Assembly (NCBI GenBank): GCA_018223415.1
Contig: JAGTTQ010000001.1
Span: forward strand, 2,515,865-2,579,864
Reading direction: 5' to 3'
DNA: 64,000 nt
Source of the DNA: Eubacteriaceae bacterium Marseille-Q4139
GTDB taxonomy: Bacteria; Bacillota; Clostridia; Lachnospirales; Lachnospiraceae
This document shows, piece after piece, positions 50,929 to 58,197 of the stretch; within the stretch, counting starts at the first letter, position 1, and each line of letters starts with the position of its first letter. The notes beneath the pieces are model-generated. The model was not told the origin of the DNA, made no database searches, and worked only from the letters and a program-made list of their open reading frames with translations. The position numbers and the translations under genes are program-made.

Positions 50929-51159
50929 ATGGCAAGAGGCGTAAGAAAGAGTCCGAAGGAAAAACTGACAGAAAAGCTGAACTCCGTGGAGGAGGCCATC
51001 GCCCAGTACAGTCAGTGCCTGGAACAGCTTAAAAATGAGAAAAAAGAGCTGGAGGCGGAGATGGAACAGCTCGAGATTGCGGAGCTCTCGGCGATGATGA
51101 AGGAGAAAAACCTTTCTGTGAACGAGCTGCGGAACATGGTGGAACAGGCTGCGGTGTAA
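50929..51159 (+). CDS. Small coiled-coil protein (DUF4315-like)
   Basis: 76 residues: a basic N-terminus (ARGVRKSPKEK) followed by a heptad-rich helix (LTEKLNSVEEAIAQYSQCLEQLKNEKKELEAEMEQLE) and ELSAMMKEKNLSVNELRNMVEQ. The layout resembles DUF4315 proteins of conjugative elements, but no other conjugation gene is near. ATG 50929 with GGGAG 6 bases upstream is preferred to ATG 50923. Function unknown; a DNA-associated dimer is a guess. Confidence 0.75.
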   Translation: MARGVRKSPKEKLTEKLNSVEEAIAQYSQCLEQLKNEKKELEAEMEQLEIAELSAMMKEKNLSVNELRNMVEQAAV

Positions 51160-51202
51160 GGGAAATGTAAAGATTCTTCCGGTGTTTTTTGGAGGTGAGT
51201 GT

Positions 51203-51233
51203 GGTATAATGGCCGCATAGCGGACATTATACC
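51203..51233. promoter_or_regulatory. Palindrome overlapping a -10 box upstream of the amidase gene
   Basis: GGTATAATG (51203-51211) and CATTATACC (51225-51233) are perfect inverse copies, with inner CCGC/GCGG arms. The left arm contains TATAAT (51205-51210), so a symmetrical binding protein would cover the promoter; the right arm carries the same box on the other strand. Confidence 0.6.
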
Positions 51234-51236
51234 TGC

Positions 51237-51278
51237 GCATACCGGTTTCCGCGTTCACCGCGGAAAGCCGGGCGCTAA
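51237..51278 (+). other. Stable hairpin in the amidase 5' leader
   Basis: GCGC-ATA-CCGG-TTTCCGCG-TTCAC-CGCGGAAA-G-CCGG-GCGC, a stem of 16 pairs with one bulge, in a leader of about 160 bases. I could not match it to a known riboswitch; there is no T-run directly after it. Confidence 0.5.
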
Positions 51279-51375
51279 AATCCGCCGGAGGCACCATGGC
51301 CGCATCAATCCAATCCAGACACCGGAAGAATTTTGCGGCCGGACTGCGGTATGACAGAAAAGGAAGGGAATACAT

Positions 51376-52458
51376 ATGAGGAAGCGGAACAATATAACCG
51401 GGCGAGTCCTGGGAGCCAGCCTTCTCCTGGCCGCCTGCTTTGTACAGACAGCCATGGCAGATACGGTTTACGTGGATGCCAGCAGCTTAAATTACAGGAG
51501 CGGCCCGTCCATGGAGAGCCCCGTTGTGGGAAATCTTGCCCGCGGGACGAAGGTGGAGCGGGAGGTAAACGAAGGCGAGTGGAGCCGGATCCTGGTGGGA
51601 GAAAACAGCTTCTACGCGGCGAGCCGGTACCTTTCGGCAGAGGCACCGAAAAGCCTGGCGGCGGGAGTGTCCCAGACGCCGGCGGAGAGCCCTTACGTGG
51701 ATGAAACCTGGGAGGCAGAGCTGAAAAGCGATGCGCCCTACGCGTCTTTTTCAAAAATCAACAGCGGGAAGGCCATTTATTACCATAACGGCAGCGAAAA
51801 CAGGAAGGACAAAACGGTCTGTGTCAACGCCGGGCATGGCACAAAGGGCGGAAGCTCCGTAAAGACGCTGTGCCATCCGGACGGTTCTCCTAAAGTAACG
51901 GGAGGCACGACGGGAGCCGGCGCCACAACGGCCGTGGCCGTCTCTTCCGGCATGACTTTTTCAGACGGGACGCCGGAAAGCCAGGTGACGCTTGCCATGG
52001 CAAAGATTCTGCGGGACAAGCTTCTGGCAGAGGGCTATGATGTGCTGATGATCCGCGAGGGGGAGGACGTCCAGCTTGACAACGTGGCGCGGACCGTCCT
52101 TGCAAATGAGTACGCCGACTGCCACATCGCGCTCCACTGGGATTCCACCTCAAGCGACAAGGGCTGCTTTTATATGAGCGTGCCAAACAACAGCAGCTAC
52201 CGTGCCATGGAGCCGGTCGCTTCCCACTGGCAGTCCCACAACCAGCTGGGGAACTGCCTGATCGAAGGCCTGCGCGGAGCCGGAAACAAAATCTTTTCCT
52301 CCGGCAGCATGGAAATGGATCTGACTCAGACGTCCTACTCCACCGTGCCAAGCGTGGACATTGAGCTTGGAGACAAGGCATCGGATCATTCGGAGGCTGT
52401 GCTCGGCCGCCTGGCAGACGGGCTTATCAGCGGAATCAACAGCTTTTTTGGATATTAG
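51376..52458 (+). CDS. SH3b-domain N-acetylmuramoyl-L-alanine amidase
   Basis: The 360-residue secreted protein has a signal peptide (LLLAACFVQTAMADT, cleavage after about 28) and one SH3b domain (DASSLNYRSGPSMESPVVGNLARGTKVE). The Amidase_3 domain shows zinc ligands in VCVNAGHGTKGGS and HIALHWDS and the catalytic Glu in PSVDIELGDKASDHSE. It cuts the MurNAc-L-Ala bond in peptidoglycan. RBS GGAAGGGAA lies before the ATG; the leader is long and structured. Confidence 0.9.
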   Translation: MRKRNNITGRVLGASLLLAACFVQTAMADTVYVDASSLNYRSGPSMESPVVGNLARGTKVEREVNEGEWSRILVGENSFYAASRYLSAEAPKSLAAGVSQTPAESPYVDETWEAELKSDAPYASFSKINSGKAIYYHNGSENRKDKTVCVNAGHGTKGGSSVKTLCHPDGSPKVTGGTTGAGATTAVAVSSGMTFSDGTPESQVTLAMAKILRDKLLAEGYDVLMIREGEDVQLDNVARTVLANEYADCHIALHWDSTSSDKGCFYMSVPNNSSYRAMEPVASHWQSHNQLGNCLIEGLRGAGNKIFSSGSMEMDLTQTSYSTVPSVDIELGDKASDHSEAVLGRLADGLISGINSFFGY

Positions 52459-52496
52459 GGAATTAGAAATGGAACATACGCCGGTTTTCCGGCACG

Positions 52497-52536
52497 AAAA
52501 AGGGCAGGCGATCTGTTTTCAGATTTCCTGCCCTTT
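52497..52536. terminator. Bidirectional terminator between amidase and XRE/zinc-ribbon gene
   Basis: A5-GGGCAGG ... CCTGCCC-TTT with an inner ATCTG/CAGAT stem. It serves both convergent genes. Confidence 0.85.
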
Positions 52537-52561
52537 CTCCATACCGGCCAGTGAAAGGCGC

Positions 52562-53002
52562 CTATTTCCAGTGCTTCAGCTTTGGAAGCAGTTCGGAAAA
52601 ATAAGCCCTCGCCTGTTCCGGCGAAAAATTTTCATTTGACATGTGGCCCGCAAGAAATTCCAGGAGCTCATCCATGTTTTGATACACGAACCGGCCGTCT
52701 GCATAACACCATTTGCAGTAGTCCTCATTAAAGCTTTTGTCGGGCTCGCGGCTGATTACTGCATCGTCGTCTAACGGCATGCCGCAGCACTGGCAGATGA
52801 GCTGTCTGGGGCTTCCAAGCAGGGTGTTGATGGAAACGTTAAAAGCAGAGGAAATCTGTTTCAGCGTTTCGATGTTCGGTGTGGCATCGCCGTTTTCCCA
52901 ACGGGAAACCGCCTGACGCGTCACAGCCAGCTTCCCGGCCATCTCATCCTGTGTCAGGCCGTTTTGGGTACGGATTTTTTTCAGCACGTCTTTTGTGTCC
53001 AT
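52562..53002 (-). CDS. XRE-family regulator with C-terminal zinc ribbon
   Basis: The 146-residue protein has an N-terminal Cro/C1 helix-turn-helix (LKKIRTQNGLTQDEMAGKLAVTRQAVSRWENGDATPNIETLKQISSAFNVSINTLLG). A putative zinc-ribbon follows (CQCCGMPL ... EDYCKWCYADGRFVYQNMDELLEFL), which resembles small zinc-ribbon proteins found alone elsewhere. It probably regulates a redox- or metal-related target. ATG 53002 has AGGAGGCGG upstream. Confidence 0.9.
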   Translation of the reverse strand: MDTKDVLKKIRTQNGLTQDEMAGKLAVTRQAVSRWENGDATPNIETLKQISSAFNVSINTLLGSPRQLICQCCGMPLDDDAVISREPDKSFNEDYCKWCYADGRFVYQNMDELLEFLAGHMSNENFSPEQARAYFSELLPKLKHWK

Positions 53003-53105
53003 ATCTCCGCCTCCTTTCCTTCACAGGCTTAGTATAGCGGAGATTCCCTCCGGGAACAAGCAATGCTTCGTTGCTTTTTCTGAACAAGCCTGGCCGCCGG
53101 ACAGA

Positions 53106-53384
53106 TCAAAGGCACGGGCTTTCTCCCCGCTCACGGCAGGCCTTTCCAATATAAATTCCCCATTTGGCGGCGAGGAATAAAAAGGATACCAGGAACAGAA
53201 GCAGCGACAGGAAGAGGAAGGGACGCTTTGCCTTTTTGGGCAGGCAGATTCCCACCATGATTCCAAGGGAAATCAGGCAGAATTTCAACACCGCCATATC
53301 AGACACGCGAAGCTCCTTTATAAATCCGTCCGCGAACTCAAAAAGTGTTTGGCTCCTTTGTTTCCATTCTTTCATGTACTCCAT
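53106..53384 (-). CDS. Small two-helix membrane protein
   Basis: 92 residues, with an amphipathic N-terminus (WKQRSQTLFEFADGFIKELRVSDMAVLKFCLISLGIMVGICLPKKAKRP) and a second hydrophobic helix (FLFLSLLLFLVSFLFLAAKWG). It resembles a Lachnospiraceae family often mislabelled as a phosphate permease; the real role is unknown. AGGAGG six bases before ATG 53384 fixes the start. It is downstream of gpmI on the same strand. Confidence 0.78.
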   Translation of the reverse strand: MEYMKEWKQRSQTLFEFADGFIKELRVSDMAVLKFCLISLGIMVGICLPKKAKRPFLFLSLLLFLVSFLFLAAKWGIYIGKACRERGESPCL

Positions 53385-53423
53385 AAAATTCCTCCTTTCC
53401 GTTTCCGGGTGTCGGGACTCAGG

Positions 53424-54965
53424 TTACTTTCTGACGAGGAGGGACTTTCCGGTCATTTCTTTCGGCTGTTCCATGCCCATGAGCTCGATTAACGTCGGCG
53501 CGATGTCTGCCAGGCAGCCGCCTTCCCTCAGCCCGATGCCGTCGCCGGCATTGACAAGAATAAACGGAACCTGGTTGGTGGTGTGAGCCGTAAACGGATC
53601 GCCGGTTTCATAGTCGATAAGCTGTTCTGCATTTCCGTGATCGGCGCAGATGAACATGGCTCCATCCACATCGCAGACGGCCTCCACAGCTTTTCCGACG
53701 CAGGCATCCACCGCTTCGATGGCCCTGATGGCCGCCGCTTCCACGCCTGTGTGGCCGACCATGTCCGGGTTCGCAAAATTGATGATGATGACGTCATATT
53801 TTCCGGAGCGGATGGCTTCCACCAGCTTATCGCAGACCTCCGGTGCGCTCATTTCCGGCTGCATATCATAGGTAGGAACCTTCGGGGATTTCACGAGAAT
53901 GCGGTCTTCGCCCGGGTTTGGCTCCTCTACGCCGCCGTTGAAGAAGAAGGTTACATGGGCGTATTTTTCGGTCTCGGCAATTCTTGCCTGGGTCTTTCCA
54001 TGGGCAGCCAGGAATTCTCCAAAGGTATTCGTGATGGTCTCTTTCCGGAAAGCCACCAGCTTATTTGGTATTGTCTCATCATAGTCGGTAAAGCATACAT
54101 AGACGAGATCCAGTTTTTTGGGACGTGCAAAGCCCTGGAACGCATCGTCACAGAAGGCTCTCGTAATTTCCCTCGCGCGGTCGGGGCGGAAGTTGAAGAA
54201 AATGACGGAATCGCCGTCGCAGATGCGTCCGCGCGGCTGGCCGTTTTCCGTAATGACGCAGGGAACCACGAATTCATCCGTTTTTCCATCATCATAGGAA
54301 GCCTGGATTGCTGCCGGAGCCGATTCATTCTGATTGCCCTCGCCGTCAGTCAGGGCACGGTAAGCCAGCTCGACGCGGTCCCAGCGGTTGTCCCGGTCCA
54401 TGGCATAATAGCGTCCCATGACGGAGGCAACCTTGCCTACGCCAAGCTCGTTCATTTTTTCTTCAAGCTGCATAACAAAGTCTTTGCCGGAGGACGGAGG
54501 CGTATCGCGGCCGTCTAAGAAGCAGTGTACGAATACTTTCTTCAGCCCGTTTCTCTTAGCAAGTTCCAAAAGGCCGAAAATATGGGTAATATGGCTGTGG
54601 ACGCCGCCGTCGGAGACGAGGCCGAACAGATGCAGGGCAGAATCCTTCTTTTTGCAGTTTTCCACTGCGGCCAAAAACTCCGCATTCTCAAAAAAGTCGC
54701 CGTCTTCAATGGATTTCGTGATCCGTGTGAGCTCCTGGTACACGATGCGCCCGGCGCCCATGTTGAGATGGCCGACCTCGGAATTTCCCATCTGGCCGTC
54801 AGGAAGGCCTACGGCGAGGCCGCTGGCGTTTCCCCTTACAAAGGGGCATTCCTTCATAAGCCTGTCCATGACCGGCTTTTTCGCTTCATATACGGCATTT
54901 CCTTCCTGTTTTTCGTTGAGGCCGTATCCGTCAAGAATCATTAAAACAACAGGTCTTTTGCTCAT
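53424..54965 (-). CDS. gpmI: Cofactor-independent phosphoglycerate mutase
   Basis: The 513-residue, Mn-dependent alkaline-phosphatase-fold enzyme interconverts 3- and 2-phosphoglycerate in glycolysis. It begins PVVLMILDGYGLNEK; the phosphoserine is in MGNSEVGHLNMGAGRIVYQ (about 60-78). Metal ligands are in NFANPDMVGHTG and FICADHGNAEQ, and the family end MGMEQPKEMTGKSLL is intact. The start ATG 54965 has AAAGGAG; the upstream extension has no homology. Confidence 0.96.
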   Translation of the reverse strand: MSKRPVVLMILDGYGLNEKQEGNAVYEAKKPVMDRLMKECPFVRGNASGLAVGLPDGQMGNSEVGHLNMGAGRIVYQELTRITKSIEDGDFFENAEFLAAVENCKKKDSALHLFGLVSDGGVHSHITHIFGLLELAKRNGLKKVFVHCFLDGRDTPPSSGKDFVMQLEEKMNELGVGKVASVMGRYYAMDRDNRWDRVELAYRALTDGEGNQNESAPAAIQASYDDGKTDEFVVPCVITENGQPRGRICDGDSVIFFNFRPDRAREITRAFCDDAFQGFARPKKLDLVYVCFTDYDETIPNKLVAFRKETITNTFGEFLAAHGKTQARIAETEKYAHVTFFFNGGVEEPNPGEDRILVKSPKVPTYDMQPEMSAPEVCDKLVEAIRSGKYDVIIINFANPDMVGHTGVEAAAIRAIEAVDACVGKAVEAVCDVDGAMFICADHGNAEQLIDYETGDPFTAHTTNQVPFILVNAGDGIGLREGGCLADIAPTLIELMGMEQPKEMTGKSLLVRK

Positions 54966-55071
54966 TGCTTTTCTCTCCTTTATGTGAGCCCGTGAAAGAC
55001 ACAGGCACAAAACCTTTTGAACGTCTATATTGTATTATATTTAACAATATTTTACAACCATTTCGGAAAAG

Positions 55072-55839
55072 TTATTCGCGGCTTTTTTCGTATGCCGCTA
55101 CCAGGAAGCGCCCGTTCCCGTGGGAATACTCGCAGGTGACGAGATAGAGGAGGCGGCTTCCGAATTTTGGAAGTGCATCTGCTTCCCAGAGGGAGAGGCG
55201 CCGGATTTCCTTTACTTTTTCACGAAATCGTTCTTCGTCAGAAAGGTCTTCATATAAAAAATCAGCCCCGTCCGCATCGCCCGGCAGATAGAAGGCGCCG
55301 AAAATTTCGTATTCGCCCGGCCCGCTTTCCGTGTCGAACCAGACGGTGCGGCAGCTTCGGAAAACTTCTTCTTTTTCATAGGAAAGAAGGTCGGCAAACA
55401 TGGTGCCATCCTTCATATGGTGCCCGTAGACGATCCATGGAAGGCTGCGGCTTTCCAGTGACGAGGCGGCGTCCAGATATGGGACACCGTGGCGGTTTTC
55501 GCGGCCGTCAAGCCCGCGGCGGAGGTAGTAATCCGGATCTTTTGGCGTCTGCATGACCGGATAGTCCACAGAAGTGCCGGGAATTTTGATCCAGGCGGCA
55601 AGAAAGGGGAAGTCTTCCATGGCGCCGGACGGAAAAAGACCGGGGCGGGAAATCCTTCCGCGGAAAACAGGCCCGGCGGACGCAGAGCGTTCCTCACAAT
55701 ATGAAAATTCTTCCTTTAATTTATCGAATTGTAAAGCGGAGCGTCTGGAATCGAGAAACTGATTCCAGAGAGCCAGGGCAGAACCTGCAAAGGCGAAGAG
55801 CAGGACCCCGGAAAAAATGCGAAAGAAAATTGGTTTCAT
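55072..55839 (-). CDS. Class B sortase
   Basis: This 255-residue membrane-anchored transpeptidase has an N-terminal helix (about 5-24, FFRIFSGVLLFAFAGSALALW) and a class B sortase domain: IPGTSVDYPVMQTPKDPDYYLRRGLDG, the catalytic His in YGHHMKDGTMFADL, Cys in LVTCEYSHGNGRF and Arg in the same loop. It attaches proteins carrying an NPxTx-like signal to the wall; no substrate gene is adjacent. The start codon has no SD and lies only 6 bases after a strong -10 box, so the mRNA is predicted to be leaderless. Confidence 0.92.
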   Translation of the reverse strand: MKPIFFRIFSGVLLFAFAGSALALWNQFLDSRRSALQFDKLKEEFSYCEERSASAGPVFRGRISRPGLFPSGAMEDFPFLAAWIKIPGTSVDYPVMQTPKDPDYYLRRGLDGRENRHGVPYLDAASSLESRSLPWIVYGHHMKDGTMFADLLSYEKEEVFRSCRTVWFDTESGPGEYEIFGAFYLPGDADGADFLYEDLSDEERFREKVKEIRRLSLWEADALPKFGSRLLYLVTCEYSHGNGRFLVAAYEKSRE

Positions 55840-55845
55840 GAATGT

Positions 55846-55873
55846 ATTGTACCACAGGATTTCCGAAATGCAA
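55846..55873 (-). promoter_or_regulatory. Sortase promoter giving a leaderless start
   Basis: On the - strand: TTGCAT (55868-55873), 16 bases, extended -10 TGG-TACAAT (55846-55851), then 6 bases to the ATG at 55839. Confidence 0.6.
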
Positions 55874-55916
55874 TAGGAATGAAAAAAGTCGGAATAGAAA
55901 AATATTTTAAAAATAC

Positions 55917-55944
55917 TTGCATTTTTTTGGAAAAGTGGTAAGAT
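55917..55944 (+). promoter_or_regulatory. tRNA-Val promoter
   Basis: TTGCAT (55917-55922), 16 bases, extended -10 TGG-TAAGAT (55939-55944), ending 7 bases before the mature tRNA. Confidence 0.65.
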
Positions 55945-55951
55945 AATTTAC

Positions 55952-56024
55952 GGAGGCATAGCTCAGCTGGGAGAGCACCTGCATCACACGCAGGGGGTCG
56001 CAGGTTCGAGTCCTGTTGTCTCCA
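55952..56024 (+). tRNA. tRNA-Val (anticodon CAC)
   Basis: A 73-base cloverleaf: acceptor GGAGGCA/TGTCTCC with discriminator A, D stem GCTC/GAGC, anticodon stem CCTGC/GCAGG with loop ATCACAC (anticodon CAC at 34-36, U at 33), and T arm with loop TTCGAGT. The CCA end is not encoded and must be added. It reads GUG codons. A short leader and a strong terminator show that it is a single-gene unit. Confidence 0.93.
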
Positions 56025-56028
56025 TGAG

Positions 56029-56060
56029 AGTCTCTGGATGTGAGTCCAGGGACTTTTTTT
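56029..56060 (+). terminator. Terminator of tRNA-Val
   Basis: AGTCTCTGGA / TCCAGGGACT (one T-G pair), loop TGTGAG, followed by T7. Confidence 0.9.
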
Positions 56061-56062
56061 AT

Positions 56063-56101
56063 TGCACATGCCCGGCAGGCGGCATCATGCCTGCATGAAA
56101 T
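56063..56101. repeat. Dispersed 40-bp repeat, copy B
   Basis: Second copy of the element at 29168-29207, again immediately behind a terminator T-run. GCAGGC/GCCTGC arms (56075-56080 and 56089-56094) could form a short hairpin. Confidence 0.75.
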
Positions 56102-56219
56102 GGCATTTTCCCGGCAGCCCGGGCGGCTGCGGCGGAATGCAGGCGCCGGCCATTTGGCAGCCGGCCGGAGGTCAGGAAAATAATTTGGGGGAAATGACGC
56201 GCCGCCGGTTTGTCTTATG

Positions 56220-56228
56220 CATACCTTA
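56220..56228 (+). promoter_or_regulatory. Possible sporulation -10 box of the cotJ operon
   Basis: CATACCTTA fits CATAnnnTA (sigmaE/sigmaK type) and lies 31 bases before the cotJA start. I found no matching -35, so this is weak. Confidence 0.35.
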
Positions 56229-56258
56229 TTATTAGAAAATTGAAAGGAGTATATGACA

Positions 56259-56540
56259 ATGAATTGTTGCAGCAATTCCGGCAGTGATGTGAGAAGAATG
56301 GTCATGCAGCCGGGGCTCTGCCGGCCGGCCGGAGGGCCGGGGCCAGTTGTGCCCGGCGGTTCGCCCGCAGGCCAGCAGGGGTCACAGATGCCTGGTTCTT
56401 ACAGCCGTTTTCCGGTTGGAATGGGGTACGTCCCGATGCAGAATTGGGAAACACCGTATCCTCTGGCAACCGCTTTTTCCAGGGGGACAATTTTCCCGTC
56501 CCTTGATTATCCGTTTATGAGAGCGAGGTGCAGGGCATGA
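56259..56540 (+). CDS. cotJA: Spore coat protein CotJA
   Basis: The 93-residue protein has a variable N-terminus rich in Gly/Pro and the conserved CotJA core PMQNWETPYPLATAFSRGTIFPSLDYPF at the C-terminal half. It is part of the inner spore coat together with CotJB and CotJC and is made in the mother cell. ATG 56259 is preferred (AAAGGAG nine bases upstream) to ATG 56253. The stop overlaps the cotJB start (ATGA). Confidence 0.92.
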   Translation: MNCCSNSGSDVRRMVMQPGLCRPAGGPGPVVPGGSPAGQQGSQMPGSYSRFPVGMGYVPMQNWETPYPLATAFSRGTIFPSLDYPFMRARCRA

Positions 56541-56836
56541 TGGGCGGCATGAATCAGAACATGAATTCCGGGCAGTGCAGTGCGCCGCCGCTTACAAAAG
56601 CGCAGCTTATGAAGCAGATCAATGAAGCCAGCTTTGCGATGGACGACGTTCTCCTGTTCCTCGATACGCATCCGGATAATGCAGAGGCGCTCCAGTATTA
56701 TAAGACGGTCACGGCCATGAGAAAAGACGCCATGGATGCCTACCAGAGCCAGTTCGGGCCGCTGATGGTGGACAGTGTGACGGGCAGCACCTGGGACTGG
56801 GTGACAGAAAAATGGCCGTGGGAAGGAGGATGCTGA
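56537..56836 (+). CDS. cotJB: Spore coat protein CotJB
   Basis: 99 residues, with the CotJB pattern KAQLMKQINEASFAMDDVLLFLDTHPDNAEALQYY and the C-terminal STWDWVTEKWPWE. The ATG overlaps the cotJA stop, so translation is coupled; a GTG nine bases upstream is the alternative start. cotJC begins one base after the stop. Confidence 0.93.
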   Translation: MMGGMNQNMNSGQCSAPPLTKAQLMKQINEASFAMDDVLLFLDTHPDNAEALQYYKTVTAMRKDAMDAYQSQFGPLMVDSVTGSTWDWVTEKWPWEGGC

Positions 56837-56837
56837 T

Positions 56838-57473
56838 ATGTGGAGATATGAAAAGCGGCTGCAGTATCCGGTAAATATTAAGGAGCCGAATGCGAAGATT
56901 GCGAAGTATATTATGAGCCAGTACGGCGGGCCCGACGGCGAGATCGGCGCCTCCATGCGCTACCTCTCCCAGCGCTACGCGATGCCCTACGGCGAGCAGA
57001 AGGCGGTGCTTACGGACATCGGAACCGAGGAGCTGGCGCACCTGGAAATCGTGGCAGCCATCGTCCATCAGCTTACTCGCAATTTATCCGCCGAGGAGCT
57101 GGATGCCCAGGGCTTCGGTGACTATTATATTGACCATACGGTAGGAATCTGGCCGCAGGCGGCGGGCGGCGTTCCCTTTAACGCAAACCAGTTCCAGTCG
57201 AAGGGGGATCCCATCACGGATCTGTTTGAGGATTTGGCGGCCGAGCAGAAAGCCCGCACGACATACGACAACATCCTGCGTGTCGTAAAAGATCCCGACG
57301 TCTGCGACCCGATCCGCTTCTTGAGGAAACGGGAAATCATCCATTTCCAGCGTTTCGGTGAAGCACTCCGCGGACTTCAGGACCGGCTTGACAGCAGGAA
57401 TTTCTACGCGTTCAACCCGAGCTTCGACAAAGGGCCGGCAATGCAGCCGAGACAGGGAGGCTGCTGCCAGTAA
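56838..57473 (+). CDS. cotJC: Spore coat protein CotJC (manganese-catalase-like)
   Basis: The 211-residue ferritin-like di-manganese protein belongs to the Mn-catalase family. Metal-ligand helices are ASMRYLSQRYAM, TDIGTEELAHLEIVAAIVHQL, EDLAAEQKARTTYDNIL and REIIHFQRFGEALR. As part of the coat it may detoxify peroxide. GGAGGATGCTGAT precedes the start, and the operon ends at a terminator. Confidence 0.94.
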   Translation: MWRYEKRLQYPVNIKEPNAKIAKYIMSQYGGPDGEIGASMRYLSQRYAMPYGEQKAVLTDIGTEELAHLEIVAAIVHQLTRNLSAEELDAQGFGDYYIDHTVGIWPQAAGGVPFNANQFQSKGDPITDLFEDLAAEQKARTTYDNILRVVKDPDVCDPIRFLRKREIIHFQRFGEALRGLQDRLDSRNFYAFNPSFDKGPAMQPRQGGCCQ

Positions 57474-57489
57474 AAATGGGCGGACAAAA

Positions 57490-57537
57490 CCACAGCCGCA
57501 GGAAAAGACTTGCATTTTCCTGCGCCCTGTGGTATTT
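57490..57537 (+). terminator. Terminator of cotJABC
   Basis: CCACAG...CTGTGG outer and GCAGGAAAA...TTTTCCTGC inner stems, followed by TATTTT. Confidence 0.8.
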
Positions 57538-57598
57538 TAAATGCATATCCGTTTTTCCCGTTCGGGACTTCAAAATCATATCGGATATTCTTGAATTT

Positions 57599-57943
57599 CT
57601 ATTTCTTTTTATCAATATTTAAGTAGTATTCGGAAAGATCAAGTGCATGGGAAATTTCCTGGGGAGAATACTGGCGGCAGAGGGATTCAAACTTTTCCCG
57701 ATTGATGTCAGGCAGCTCCATCACCTCGCCAAACAGGAGATAATCTGTGGTAACATGGCAGCTTTTTGCAATTTGCGCGACGATATCCAGGCTGGCCGTC
57801 CTCTTCCCCTGCTCGATGAGTGCCAGATAGGATGTAGAGATATGAATCATTTCAGCAAACACTTCCTGTGTTTTCTTCTGGGTGGCCCGCAGCCCTCGGA
57901 TCCGCTTGCCCATAGCTTCCAAATTGACAGAATGCATGTCCAT
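57599..57943 (-). CDS. XRE-family transcriptional regulator
   Basis: The 114-residue protein has a Cro/C1 helix-turn-helix (MGKRIRGLRATQKKTQEVFAEMIHISTSYLALIEQGKRTASLDIVAQIAKSCHVTTDYLLFG) and a short helical tail for dimerisation. It is divergent from the M28 peptidase/dipeptide transporter operon, with a 254-base AT-rich spacer holding repeated TATAAGAAAATAT-like sites, and probably regulates that operon and itself. Confidence 0.88.
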   Translation of the reverse strand: MDMHSVNLEAMGKRIRGLRATQKKTQEVFAEMIHISTSYLALIEQGKRTASLDIVAQIAKSCHVTTDYLLFGEVMELPDINREKFESLCRQYSPQEISHALDLSEYYLNIDKKK

Positions 57944-58017
57944 AAATGAAAATCCTCTTGCGTTTCAACAGTAATGCTACAAATAAATCATAACATTTAG
58001 AATTCACAAAATAATTT

Positions 58018-58156
58018 CTTATAGAAATATTTTTATTTACTAAATGTAAAAATATACGGGGCATTTTTGAAAGAGAACAAGGTGAGGGGCAGCATAATAT
58101 CAAATTTTACTATAAGAAAATATTTTATTGACTAATAGAAAATATAAGACTATAAT
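58018..58156 (+). promoter_or_regulatory. Promoter and repeated operator-like sites of the peptide operon
   Basis: TTGACT (58128-58133), 17 bases, TATAAT (58151-58156) for the M28 gene. Direct repeats of the form T(T/A)ATA(A)GAAA(A)TAT occur near 58018, 58111 and 58134, the last inside the promoter spacer. These are candidate sites for the divergent XRE protein. Confidence 0.6.
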
Positions 58157-58197
58157 GAAGGTGCAGTTCTTCAAAAAAATGGAAAGGGGATGACAAC

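Noticed and set aside
50602..51375. A - strand frame of 257 codons across the palindromic element and the small coiled-coil gene
   Set aside because: The frame is open because of the palindrome and the reverse of a Lys/Glu-rich gene; no SD, and it runs through the promoter and leader of the amidase gene.
51237..51375. c-di-AMP or c-di-GMP riboswitch upstream of the amidase
   Set aside because: Cell-wall amidases often carry such leaders, but the conserved aptamer sequences could not be found; only generic hairpins are visible.
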